A stretch of DNA of 64,000 bases from a bacterium. Lineage in GTDB: Bacteria; Electryoneota; Electryoneia; Electryoneales; Electryoneaceae. The DNA lies in the NCBI GenBank assembly GCA_020444265.1, contig JAHLLH010000002.1, positions 361,033 to 425,032 on the forward strand, given 5' to 3'. Shown one piece after another: positions 49,257-60,638 of this stretch (positions are counted from its first letter, which is position 1; each line of letters starts with the position of its first letter). The notes under the pieces are model-generated. The model was not told the origin of the DNA. It saw only the letters and a list, made by a program, of their open reading frames with translations, and did not search any database. A program made the position numbers and the translations under genes.

Positions 49257-49377
49257 AGCCGAGCTTAACAACCGAGACAGGGAAAAACGTGTGCCAGTCG
49301 GGACGCGGATCCCCTATTTTTACGTGTGTAGCCTTTGAATCATGCCGCCGCGGTGCAACCTCGCCTCCCCGCTTGGG

Positions 49378-49395
49378 TCACGTTTGCTGACGTGA
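49378..49395. promoter_or_regulatory. Dyad-symmetric site upstream of actA
   Basis: TCACGT (49378-49383), six bases, then ACGTGA (49390-49395). This is a possible binding site for a dimeric regulator (CRP/FNR-like spacing is similar but the half-sites differ). It lies 70 bases before actA. Confidence 0.3.
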
Positions 49396-49464
49396 TCAAT
49401 TAGTCATTCCCCGGGGGGACGTTCAGTCAGCAATCGTGGTGCATCCAACGCAAGGGTAGCAACC

Positions 49465-50099
49465 TTGGCACAGATCTTCTCTCCGAAGATGAACCGGTTA
49501 TTGTTGAACTCGGTAATCGGTTCTATCCTGGTTGTGGTGTTTGTTGTCTTTTTCTTCTGGTATTACGGGTCACCGAAATACACAGATGTCGGGTATCGTC
49601 CCGTTCAGCCGGTCAAGTTCAGCCACAAGCTGCACGCCGGGGACATCGGGATGGATTGCCGCTACTGCCACAGCCAGATCGAGCAGGCCGAGCACGCCAA
49701 TATTCCACCGACCCAAACCTGCATGAACTGCCACAAGGTCATTGGCGCGGACAACGCCAATCTCGACCCGGTTCGTGAAAGCTGGAACACGGGTGAGCCG
49801 ATTGAATGGGTGCGTGTCCACCTGCTTCCGGATTATGCCTACTTCAATCATGCTGCACACCTGCGCGCCGGAGTGGGCTGTATTGAGTGCCATGGGAATG
49901 TCCGGCAGATGGACAAAGTTGAGCAGATGAAGCCGCTTTCGATGGGCTGGTGTCTCGACTGCCATCGTAGCCCGGATCAGTACCTGCGGCCCCAGGCGGA
50001 GCTGACCAACATGGAATGGACGCCGCCGGTTGACCACACGGAGTGGGTCGCCAAGTTCAAGCAAGAGAAAAAGATCAACCCGCCGGAGGATTGCAGCGC

Positions 50100-50112
<13 letters not shown>
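49465..50112 (+). CDS. actA: Alternative Complex III pentaheme cytochrome c subunit ActA
   Basis: The 215-residue protein has an N-terminal membrane helix (SVIGSILVVVFVVFFFWYYG) and five CxxCH heme sites: CRYCH, CMNCH, CIECH, CLDCH and CSACH. It carries electrons in the quinol-oxidising Alternative Complex III. The start is TTG 49465 with AAGGG 8 bases upstream, giving MAQIFSPKMN, which matches the family N-terminus better than the ATG at 49489. Its 3' end overlaps actB by 13 bases. Confidence 0.95.
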
Positions 50113-53180
<3,068 letters not shown>

Positions 53181-53194
53181 AGTTTCGTCAGAAG

Positions 53195-53252
53195 TTCGGT
53201 CAGGTCTCCTGACCTGACCGAAATATCCGTCAGGTCAGGAGACCTGACGGAA
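53195..53252. repeat. Family D (REP) pair left of the RAYT gene
   Basis: Two adjacent hairpins: TTCGGTCAGGTCTCCTGACC with TGACCGAA (53195-53222), and CCGTCAGGTCAGGAGACCTG with ACGGAA (about 53228-53252). They lie 15 bases after the actB stop and 27 bases before the transposase start. Confidence 0.9.
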
Positions 53253-53279
53253 CAGAAGTGGTGAATCGGGGGATTTTGC

Positions 53280-53762
53280 ATGGGCCTTCGCTTACCCGGT
53301 CAAGAGGATGCGGATTGTTTCTTTGTGACAACCAGCTTCCTTGACCATCGAAGGTTGGGTGAAGTAGAGGGTGTTTTTGAAGGCTTGGCAGAAAAGCTAC
53401 TGTATTACTGCAGTCGGGACGGAGCGAAGGTACCAGGCTATGTGTGGATGCCATCTCATGTTCATCTCCTCCTAGTTCTTCGAGGGGAGAGGCTGGGAGC
53501 GTTCATGCGAGATTGGAAGAAAATTACGACAACCGACATCCTCGCCCCTCGTTTCGGTTCTGGCCCACAATGGGAGCAGCGGTACGACCGAGTGGCGATC
53601 TGGACGATGGATGTGTTTCAGACGAAGCTGGATTACATCCACAACAATCCGGTGAAAGCCGGGTTGGCGGACGTTCCGGAAGGATGGTATTGGTCGAGTG
53701 CGGCGGATTACGTGAACGACCGAGAGGGACCGGTACCGGTGTGGAAAGAGTGGTGGTCGTAG
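53280..53762 (+). mobile_element. REP-associated tyrosine transposase (RAYT, Y1 transposase/IS200-like)
   Basis: The 160-residue protein has the Y1 HUH motif in WMPSHVHLLLVL, and the catalytic tyrosine in KLDYIHNNPVKAGL, with WSSAADY downstream: a RAYT (TnpA_REP) signature. FFVTTSFLDHRRL near the N-terminus is typical too. It is full-length with GGGGG before the ATG, so it may be active. It is flanked by palindromes (53195-53252 and 53782-53810) that recur through the window. Position is between actB and actC, in the same orientation as the operon, so transcription can pass through. Confidence 0.93.
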
Positions 53763-53781
53763 GATAGTGTCTGCCTGGAGG

Positions 53782-53810
53782 TTCGGTCAGGTCGGGAGAC
53801 CTGACGGAAC
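53782..53810. repeat. Family D (REP) element right of the RAYT gene
   Basis: TTCGGTCAGGTCGGGAGACC then TGACGGAAC. It resembles the second left-hand hairpin and lies 19 bases after the transposase stop. Confidence 0.9.
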
Positions 53811-53904
53811 AGAGGATAACGACCAAGCAACAACGATCAGAGTGATAGCAAGCAACAACGACGCATACAAAAGCAAGTCAACATAACGAACGGTAAAAGG
53901 GCCC

Positions 53905-55305
53905 GTGAGCGCGACGACATCCAACGCGAGCGTGCGCAGCACTGAACCGCTGGTCTGGGGAAATCCAAGTTTCCATGATGTGACCCAGACAGTAAGCGGG
54001 ATTGTGGAGGAACGGAAAACCCCCATCTGGTGGTGGGTGGCGATCAGTATCTCCGGTGCGCTGACGCTCAACTTTTTCGCGATGATGGCCTACCTGTTCT
54101 GGACAGGGATCGGCGTCTGGGGCAACAATGTCCCGGTCGGTTGGGGGTGGCCCATCGTCAACTTCGTCTTCTGGGTTGGTATTGGGCATGCGGGAACCTT
54201 GATTTCCGCCGTCCTCTTCCTCTTGCGCCAGAAGTGGAGAACGTCCATCAACCGGTTCGCGGAGGCGATGACCATTTTTGCGGTCATCTGTGCCCTGATT
54301 TTCCCCGGCATCCATGTCGGACGAATCTGGGTCGCCTACTTCATGTTCCCGATTCCGAACCAGATGGCGATGTGGCCGAATTTCCGCAGCGCCCTGATGT
54401 GGGACGTTTTCGCGGTCGGGACCTATTTCACCGCGTCCTTCCTCTTCTGGTACACTGGCCTGGTGCCCGATTGGGCTACCCTGCGTGACCGTGCCCAAAC
54501 CAAATGGCGCCGGTTGATCTACGGTGTCCTCGCGATGGGCTGGCGGAACGGCAACAAGCAGTGGAAGCATTACGAGCTCGCCTACCTGCTGCTGGCAGGT
54601 ATTTCAACCCCGCTTGTCCTGTCGGTCCACTCCGTCGTTTCCACCGACTTCGCAACCTCGATGCAGTTCGGCTGGCATACCACCATCTTCCCGCCCTATT
54701 TCGTGGCAGGTGCCATTTTCTCCGGCTTCGGGATGGTGATGACCCTCGCTATTCTTGCGAGGATAGTCTACCCGCCGGTAAAGAACTACATGACGGTGAC
54801 CACGCTCGAACGGATGGCGAAGGTGATCATGCTGACCGGCATGATGGTGGGCTATGCCTACATCACCGAATTCTTCATGGCTTACTATTCGGGCAACAAG
54901 TACGAACAGTTTGTCTTCGTCAACCGTATGTTCGGACCCTATGCCTGGGCCTACTGGATCATGTTTTCGTGCAACGTGATCATCCCGCAGATCTTCTGGT
55001 CGAAGAAGATGCGCACCTCGATTCCGGTCCTCTTTGTCGCATCCATCTTTGTCAACATCGGCATGTGGTTCGAGCGGTTTGTCATCGTGATTACAATGCA
55101 CCGTGACTTCCTGCCGAGCAGCTGGGGGATGTTCAAGCCGACGATTTACGACATCGGCATTTTCGCCGGGTCGTTCGGCCTCTTCTTTACCCTCTTCCTG
55201 CTCTTCCTCCGTTTCGTGCCGATGATTGCGATGTCGGAGATCAAGGGCGTCCTGCCACAGGCCCAGGTGAAGCATCACCATGGTCATGACGAGGGAGGGG
55301 CGTGA
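53905..55305 (+). CDS. actC: Alternative Complex III integral membrane subunit ActC (NrfD-like)
   Basis: The 466-residue polytopic protein has about ten transmembrane helices and contains the quinol site in this family. Landmarks are [60 protein letters not shown] and [20 protein letters not shown]. The C-terminus is His-rich ([12 protein letters not shown]). The start is GTG 53905 with AAAGGG upstream. It lies downstream of the RAYT insertion and is followed by actD with a stop/start overlap region. Confidence 0.94.
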   Translation: MSATTSNASVRSTEPLVWGNPSFHDVTQTVSGIVEERKTPIWWWVAISISGALTLNFFAMMAYLFWTGIGVWGNNVPVGWGWPIVNFVFWVGIGHAGTLISAVLFLLRQKWRTSINRFAEAMTIFAVICALIFPGIHVGRIWVAYFMFPIPNQMAMWPNFRSALMWDVFAVGTYFTASFLFWYTGLVPDWATLRDRAQTKWRRLIYGVLAMGWRNGNKQWKHYELAYLLLAGISTPLVLSVHSVVSTDFATSMQFGWHTTIFPPYFVAGAIFSGFGMVMTLAILARIVYPPVKNYMTVTTLERMAKVIMLTGMMVGYAYITEFFMAYYSGNKYEQFVFVNRMFGPYAWAYWIMFSCNVIIPQIFWSKKMRTSIPVLFVASIFVNIGMWFERFVIVITMHRDFLPSSWGMFKPTIYDIGIFAGSFGLFFTLFLLFLRFVPMIAMSEIKGVLPQAQVKHHHGHDEGGA

Positions 55306-55307
55306 TC

Positions 55308-55853
55308 ATGAGCGAACAAGTAAAAGTCCACGGCGCCCTCGCCGAGTTTGATGGCCCGCAGGCCCTGATGGATGCCGCAGGCAAGATGCGCAAAGCTGGG
55401 TTCAGCAAGTGGGATACGCACAGCCCGTTCCCGATCCATGGGATGGACGATGCGATGGGCGAAAAGCGCTCCCCTTTGGGTTGGTTTGTCAGCGCGGCGG
55501 CTTTCACCGGCTTCGCCCTGGCGCTTTACTTCCAGTACTGGACCAGCGCAGTAGACTACCCACTCATTATTGCGGGTAAAACCTACTTCAGCTACATGGC
55601 CTTTTTCCCGATCACCTTCGCACTGACCGTGCTGTTCAGCGTGTTGACGACGGTCGGCGGGATGGTGGTCCTGATCAAGCATGCTTTTTACCATCCAGTC
55701 TTCTACTCGAACAACTTCGCGAAGGCGAGTGACGATGGGTTCTTTGTCAGTGTGATGGCGGACGATCCGAAGTTTGATGCCTCCGCCACCAGCGACTTCC
55801 TCACCTCCATTGGCGGCACCAATGTGGAATTGCTGCAGGAGGTAGAAGGATGA
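55308..55853 (+). CDS. actD: Alternative Complex III subunit ActD (DUF3341)
   Basis: The 181-residue protein starts at ATG 55308 with GGAGGGG upstream. The N-terminal domain (VHGALAEFDGPQALMDAAGK, FSKWDTHSPFPIHGMDDAMG) is the DUF3341 fold. Two transmembrane helices follow (SAAAFTGFALALYFQYW and MAFFPITFALTVLFSVLTTV). It is a structural subunit of the complex. Its stop overlaps the actE start (ATGA). Confidence 0.94.
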   Translation: MSEQVKVHGALAEFDGPQALMDAAGKMRKAGFSKWDTHSPFPIHGMDDAMGEKRSPLGWFVSAAAFTGFALALYFQYWTSAVDYPLIIAGKTYFSYMAFFPITFALTVLFSVLTTVGGMVVLIKHAFYHPVFYSNNFAKASDDGFFVSVMADDPKFDASATSDFLTSIGGTNVELLQEVEG

Positions 55854-56461
55854 AGATGCGCACTCTAACATCATTTGCTGGCGTCGTAGCGCTGGTAGTA
55901 CTGACCGGTTGCCAGGGGACTCCAAAGGAGAAGACCCCGATCCATGTCAATCCGAACATGGACATGCAGCCGAAGTACCTGCCCCAGGCGGAAAGCGACT
56001 TTTTCGCAAATGGCAGCACGAACCAGCCGAAGGTTGAAGGGACCGTGGCACGCGGGCAGCTCAAAGAAGATGATGCCTACTATCGTGGCATGGACCCACG
56101 CACCGGCAAGCCGGTGACCGAAAACCCGGTACCCTTGACTGAAGAGGGTCTGCTGCGCGGACAGGAGCGGTACAACATCTACTGTACTGTCTGTCATGGT
56201 GCGACCGGCAACGGCAAAAGCCTGGTGGTGGAACGTGGCTTCCTGCCACCACCGGACTTCCATACCGACCTGATTCGCAACTATCCCGACGGGCACATCT
56301 ACGATGTCATCACGAATGGCATCCGCAACATGCCGTCCTATGCGGCACAGATCCCCGTCGAAGATCGTTGGCAGATCGTTCACTATCTCCGTGCGCTGCA
56401 GCGGAGTCAGCATGCGACCATCACGGATGTCCCCGAGGATCTCCGTGACCGCCTGAGGTAG
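55850..56461 (+). CDS. actE: Alternative Complex III monoheme cytochrome c lipoprotein ActE
   Basis: The 203-residue protein has a lipoprotein signal (SFAGVVALVVLTGCQG) and one heme motif, YCTVCHGATGNGKS, with an axial methionine probably in IRNMPSYAAQI. It accepts electrons from ActA/ActB and hands them to the caa3 oxidase. The start overlaps actD. It ends 10 bases before actF. Confidence 0.94.
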   Translation: MKMRTLTSFAGVVALVVLTGCQGTPKEKTPIHVNPNMDMQPKYLPQAESDFFANGSTNQPKVEGTVARGQLKEDDAYYRGMDPRTGKPVTENPVPLTEEGLLRGQERYNIYCTVCHGATGNGKSLVVERGFLPPPDFHTDLIRNYPDGHIYDVITNGIRNMPSYAAQIPVEDRWQIVHYLRALQRSQHATITDVPEDLRDRLR

Positions 56462-56471
56462 GAAGGAACCC

Positions 56472-57656
56472 ATGCAGTTCAATCAAGAAACCTACACCTT
56501 CACCGACCCGGGTCGTTTCGGCAAAATCATGCTGATTGTCGGGATCATCGGCCTTCTGCTCAGCGCGGTCGGAATTGCGGTGGATGCGCACCAGTTCTTT
56601 GCGTCGTACCTGGTCAACTTCACCTTCTGGGCGACCCTGGGAATCGGTGGCCTCTTCTTTGTGCTGGTCCACCACATGACCGGCGCGGTCTGGAGTGTTT
56701 CGGTCCGTCGTATTGGCGAAGCGGCCATGGCAACCCTGCCGATGGTCGGCCTCTTGGCCATTCCGATGCTGCTCGGTGTCAACCAGATCTTTTCCTGGAC
56801 CGACAGCGCGATGATGCACGCCGACCCCATTCTGGAAGCGAAACTCGGCTACCTGAATGTGCCCTTCTTCATAATCCGGACGGTGGTTTACATCGGGGTC
56901 TGGATTCTGCTTTCGATCTTGCTGCGACGCCTTTCGCTGGCACAGGATAGCAGTTGGGGTGAGAATGCGCCATCCAGGTTCCTGCGTGTCAGTGGACCGG
57001 GGACGATCGCCTTTGCTTTCACCGTCTCCTTCGCAGGCTTCGACTGGATCATGTCGCTTCAGCCGTTGTGGTATTCCACCATCTTCGGTCTCTGGTTTTT
57101 CTCCGGGGCGGCGGTCACCATCTATGCCTTCTTCGCAATCACATCCCATGCGTTGGCGAAGAAAGGTGTGCTGGCGAAAGAGATTACCCAGGAACATCGT
57201 CACGATATCGCGAAGCTGCTCTTCACCTTCATGGTTTTCTGGGCCTACATGGCGCTGTCGCAGTACTTGCTGATCTGGTACGCGAACATGCCGGAAGAGA
57301 CCGCCTTCTTCAAGGATCGCTGGGTCGGGACGTGGACGTTCTGGAGTGTCTTCTACCCGGTCGCCGGCTTCGTCCTTCCCTTCGTGCTGATGATGAGCCG
57401 TCACATCAAGCGGAACCGTTGGTTCCTCACCTTCTGGGCGGTCTACCTGCTGCTGTTCCACTGGTTTGATCTCTACTGGAACATCGTCCCCACCTTCCAT
57501 CCGGATAACGCCATTTTCTCGTGGATGGACCTGACCCTTTTTGTCGGGATGGGTGGCCTGATGCTCTGGCGCTTCTGGGCGGTCTTTACCAGGCACCCGG
57601 TGCTGCCAGTGACCGACCCGAATCTCCAGGATTCGCTGGACTTCGTCAATCAATGA
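56472..57656 (+). CDS. actF: Alternative Complex III integral membrane subunit ActF
   Basis: The 394-residue protein has about ten transmembrane helices and is the smaller NrfD-like paralog of ActC. Landmarks are IMLIVGIIGLLLSAVGIAVD, VHHMTGAVWSVSVRRIGEA, WIMSLQPLWYSTIFGLWFF and SQYLLIWYANMPEET. It packs against ActC in the membrane. GGAAGGA lies upstream of the ATG. A short conserved membrane protein follows after 14 bases. Confidence 0.93.
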   Translation: MQFNQETYTFTDPGRFGKIMLIVGIIGLLLSAVGIAVDAHQFFASYLVNFTFWATLGIGGLFFVLVHHMTGAVWSVSVRRIGEAAMATLPMVGLLAIPMLLGVNQIFSWTDSAMMHADPILEAKLGYLNVPFFIIRTVVYIGVWILLSILLRRLSLAQDSSWGENAPSRFLRVSGPGTIAFAFTVSFAGFDWIMSLQPLWYSTIFGLWFFSGAAVTIYAFFAITSHALAKKGVLAKEITQEHRHDIAKLLFTFMVFWAYMALSQYLLIWYANMPEETAFFKDRWVGTWTFWSVFYPVAGFVLPFVLMMSRHIKRNRWFLTFWAVYLLLFHWFDLYWNIVPTFHPDNAIFSWMDLTLFVGMGGLMLWRFWAVFTRHPVLPVTDPNLQDSLDFVNQ

Positions 57657-57670
57657 TGGATGTTTGACAG

Positions 57671-58003
57671 ATGAGTGACGCTAAGAAAAACCCGGTTGTT
57701 CCGCCTGCGGATGCCGGATACGAAACGAGTGATACCAAGGGCCGTCCGATCTTTATCGGGTTGTTGCTCGCCGTGGTGATCCTGGTTGTGATCATCATCG
57801 GTTTGAGCAACTTCTACACGATGACCCAGGAGGAGATCGTCTACCAGAACGTTCTCAGCCAGGTGGATCCGCGTCTCGATCAGTACCGGGCGGCGGAGGA
57901 TTCCATCCTGACCTCCTATGGGTGGGTGGATTCGACCAATGGCATTGCACGTATTCCGATTGACCGTGCGATGGACCTGATGGTCGAAGAAGCAGAGAAG
58001 TAA
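57671..58003 (+). CDS. Small membrane protein of the ACIII-caa3 cluster
   Basis: The 110-residue protein has one central membrane helix (FIGLLLAVVILVVIIIGLSN). A polar C-terminal domain follows (VDPRLDQYRAAEDSILTSYG, PIDRAMDLMVEEAEK). Proteins of this size often lie between actF and sco in such clusters, possibly as an assembly factor or accessory subunit; I recall the pattern but no firm name. It starts 14 bases after actF and ends 41 bases before the proposed sco start. Confidence 0.8.
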   Translation: MSDAKKNPVVPPADAGYETSDTKGRPIFIGLLLAVVILVVIIIGLSNFYTMTQEEIVYQNVLSQVDPRLDQYRAAEDSILTSYGWVDSTNGIARIPIDRAMDLMVEEAEK

Positions 58004-58044
58004 CAACCTTGGAGTACGGTATTAACGTACGAGATAACAAGAGT

Positions 58045-58995
58045 ATGACCCAGAGTGGGCCGGCAGCCGACAGGCAAAACCGGCCCGCTTCTGTCCTGGA
58101 AGGACGGTCCGATGGGCCGACCTGCGAGACGGGGATGTGCCGCCGCACCCCCCTCGGTGGGATCACCGTCTGCCAGCTCGTGATGATTGTCTTTTTCCTG
58201 CTGATGGCATTCAGCGCGGCGCAGGGGCAGATCAACCAGGAAAAACCAGCCTTCGCGGAAAAGATCGACATCATCGAACATCTCGGCGACACGATTCCGC
58301 TGGAGATCCCCCTCAACAATGCCGAGGGAGATACGGTCCAGCTTGCTGACTATTTCGGGGATGGCCGTCCGGTCATCCTCATCTTCCACTATTCCGACTG
58401 CCCGATGTTGTGCAGTCTTGTGCTAGACGGGGTGCGTGACGCGCTCAACAACATGGACTTCACCCCGGGGAAGCAGTACCAGGTCCTGACTGTCAGCCTC
58501 GACCCACTCGAGACAACCGTTCGAACCCGTGGGACTCAGAAACGGTATCAGAAGGAGCTGTCGGACAAGAATAAGACCGCCGATTCCTGGCTCTTTTTCA
58601 CAGGGGCTGAAGAAAACGTGCAAGCTCTGACCGAGGCAATCGGGTTCAAGTACTACTATGACGAGAAGCTGAAGCAGTACATGCATCCGGCGGCAGCCTA
58701 CATCCTGTCGGACGAGGGGCTGATCAGCCGCTACCTCTACGGCATCGAGTTCAACCCGCGTGATCTCAAGCTGTCCCTGCTGGAAGCATCGGAGGGCAAG
58801 GTGGGTGACACCGTCGACCGTATCATCCTCTATTGCTTCCATTACGACCCCGATGCGGATGGGTATGTTGTCTTCGCGGCGAATGTGATGCGCCTGGGCG
58901 GAGCGGTGACCCTGGTCGCCCTCGGTCTGCTGCTGGGGATTCTCTTTGCGCGGGACCGAGCGAAACATCGTGCGGCGGCGAAGGAAACGGAGTAG
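58045..58995 (+). CDS. SCO1/SenC family copper chaperone with C-terminal membrane helix
   Basis: The protein (316 residues from ATG 58045) has a hydrophobic signal (VCQLVMIVFFLLMAFSAAQG) and a thioredoxin-like domain. The copper-binding cysteines are in HYSDCPMLCSLV (CxxxC); the third ligand is a histidine, likely in QYMHPAAAYILS. A C-terminal membrane helix (GGAVTLVALGLLLGILFARD) is an addition seen in this cluster type. It delivers copper to the CuA site of the downstream oxidase. Starts at TTG 58009 and ATG 58135 are alternatives; none has a strong ribosome site. Confidence 0.9.
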   Translation: MTQSGPAADRQNRPASVLEGRSDGPTCETGMCRRTPLGGITVCQLVMIVFFLLMAFSAAQGQINQEKPAFAEKIDIIEHLGDTIPLEIPLNNAEGDTVQLADYFGDGRPVILIFHYSDCPMLCSLVLDGVRDALNNMDFTPGKQYQVLTVSLDPLETTVRTRGTQKRYQKELSDKNKTADSWLFFTGAEENVQALTEAIGFKYYYDEKLKQYMHPAAAYILSDEGLISRYLYGIEFNPRDLKLSLLEASEGKVGDTVDRIILYCFHYDPDADGYVVFAANVMRLGGAVTLVALGLLLGILFARDRAKHRAAAKETE

Positions 58996-59009
58996 GAAAG
59001 TGGCGTTAG

Positions 59010-59043
59010 TTCCGTCAGGTCCTTAGCGCAGCGGAGACCTGAC
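59010..59043. repeat. Family D-like element upstream of family C copy 3
   Basis: TTCCGTCAGGTCCTTAGCGC then AGCGGAGACCTGACG. It has a larger loop than the RAYT-flanking copies. A related half (GAAGACCTGACGGA) follows at about 59070-59083. Confidence 0.75.
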
Positions 59044-59084
59044 GATCTGACACAACGGGTAGCGTAGCGAAGACCTGACGGAGA

Positions 59085-59225
59085 GTGTAGCACGGGCATC
59101 TTGCCCGTGTATCGCGCCGACGGCGCGAAGAGGAACGTCCGGCGGTCGCCGGACCTCGCCGGATTCGGAGAATCCGGCCTACGCTGGATGAATAAACCCG
59201 ACTTGACGAGCAAGTCGGGCCACCC
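59085..59225. repeat. Family C composite repeat, copy 3 (empty site)
   Basis: It starts GTGTAGCACGGGCATCTTGC and ends ACTTGACGAGCAAGTCGGGC. The internal junction reads GCTGGATGAATAAACCCG, without a family D insertion. Confidence 0.8.
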
Positions 59226-59232
59226 TGATGAG

Positions 59233-59269
59233 GTTCCGTCAGGTCCTTAGCGCAGCGGAGACCTGACGG
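59233..59269. repeat. Family D-like element between two family C repeats
   Basis: TTCCGTCAGGTCCTTAGCGC then AGCGGAGACCTGACGGA, nearly identical to the copy at 59010. The next family C element starts at the following base. Confidence 0.8.
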
Positions 59270-59410
59270 AGTGTAGCACGGGCATCTTGCCCGTGTATCG
59301 CGCCAGCGGCGCGAATTGTATGTCAGATCTGAGGATCTGACACAACTCAAAATGGAACGCAAGCCGTTGGCTTGCATCGCCGGATTCGGAGAATCCGGCC
59401 TACGTTCGAC
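59270..59410. repeat. Family C composite repeat, copy 4 (rearranged)
   Basis: It starts GTGTAGCACGGGCATCTTGC and ends CCGGATTCGGAGAATCCGGC. The middle is replaced by TGTCAGATCTGAGGATCTGA CACAAC (59320-59346), a D-like palindrome, and CGCAAGCCGTTGGCTTGC. The final CCCGACTTG hairpin is missing. Another hairpin, TCGCTCGC..GCGAGCGA, follows near 59418-59447 and may terminate the upstream transcript. Confidence 0.75.
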
Positions 59411-59678
59411 AAAAATCGCTCGCCTCAATTGTTAGTGCGAGCGAAGAGCCCTCCCTGTTCTCTCCGTGCCCGGGAGGGTCCGAAAAACCTCAACTCCGGT
59501 CTGGAAAAGACTTTACCAGAAACCACCCTCGAGAGAGTCAATTTGACTCGGGGATGCATCCCTATGCGTCTCGCATTACATTGGTTCGGGGGAAGTTAGG
59601 CCCCTTTAACAACGTGGGGAGGTCGTCCACCGGAAGGGTTGGGCGACGGGCCAGCTTTACGTAAGGAAACTTTCGTTC

Positions 59679-60638
59679 ATGGACACCACAGCCACCTTTT
59701 GGCTGCCAGTACCCGCATCGACGGTCGCGCAGGATATTGATGCTTTGTGGAGTTTCGTCTTCTGGATCTCCACCTTCTTCTTCCTGCTGATTTTGGGCAT
59801 GATGATCGTCTTCGCGATCCGGTACCGGCGACGGGCAGGAGATGTCGAGCGTCTGGACAAAGGTCCATCCCACAACAACCCGCTCGAGGCAGCCTGGATT
59901 ATCATTCCCACCCTCATCGTCCTTGTGATTTTCGTCTGGGGGTTCCGAGGGTACATGAAAATGACCGTTGTGCCCGCCAACTCTATGGAGGTGAAGGTGA
60001 CCGGCCAGAAATGGTTCTGGTCCTTTGCCTACCCGGAGGGCGCATCGTCGGTCAATGACCTCGTGGTCCCGGTGGACACCCCGGTGAAGCTGCTGATGAG
60101 CTCGCAGGATGTGATCCACAGCTTCTATGTCCCAGCCTTCCGTGTCAAACGTGATGTTCTGCCGAACCGTTACCAGGTCGCCTGGTTTGAGGCGAACCAG
60201 GTCGGCGAGTTCGACCTCTTCTGCACGGAATACTGTGGAACCAGCCACTCGGACATGATCGGGAAGGTCAGGGTATTGTCGAAGGCGGACTATGCCAGCT
60301 GGCTGGAAGAATCGACCATCGGGGCTGAAGGGATGGATCCGGTAGAACTTGGACGCAAGCTCTACACCGCGAAGGCTTGCATGACCTGCCACAGTGTGGA
60401 TGGCAACCCGGGCAATGGACCCACCTTCAAGGGGGTCTTCGGGCATCAGGTCGAGTTTGCCGACGGCAGCTCTCTGATGGCGGACGAGAACTACATCCGT
60501 GAATCGATTCTCAGCCCTCGTGCGAAGATTGTCGCCGGGTTCCAGCCAATCATGCCGACCTACCAGGGGCTTTTGAAGGACGCTGAGATTGACGCCCTTG
60601 TGGCATACATCAAATCGTTGGGGGCCGAAAGTGAGTAA
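59679..60638 (+). CDS. coxB: caa3-type cytochrome c oxidase subunit II (CuA plus cytochrome c)
   Basis: The 319-residue protein has two membrane helices ([39 protein letters not shown]). The CuA domain follows with [26 protein letters not shown] and the binuclear copper ligands in [13 protein letters not shown]. The C-terminal cytochrome c domain has [10 protein letters not shown] and a methionine in [10 protein letters not shown]. The fused heme defines a caa3 enzyme that receives electrons from ActE or ActA. AAGGAA lies upstream of the ATG. It overlaps coxA. Confidence 0.96.
   Translation: MDTTATFWLPVPASTVAQDIDALWSFVFWISTFFFLLILGMMIVFAIRYRRRAGDVERLDKGPSHNNPLEAAWIIIPTLIVLVIFVWGFRGYMKMTVVPANSMEVKVTGQKWFWSFAYPEGASSVNDLVVPVDTPVKLLMSSQDVIHSFYVPAFRVKRDVLPNRYQVAWFEANQVGEFDLFCTEYCGTSHSDMIGKVRVLSKADYASWLEESTIGAEGMDPVELGRKLYTAKACMTCHSVDGNPGNGPTFKGVFGHQVEFADGSSLMADENYIRESILSPRAKIVAGFQPIMPTYQGLLKDAEIDALVAYIKSLGAESE

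Noticed and set aside
56421-57653. 410-codon minus-strand open frame
   Set aside because: It is antisense to the membrane subunit actF; the translation is rich in His, Asp and Gly as expected from reversed hydrophobic codons.
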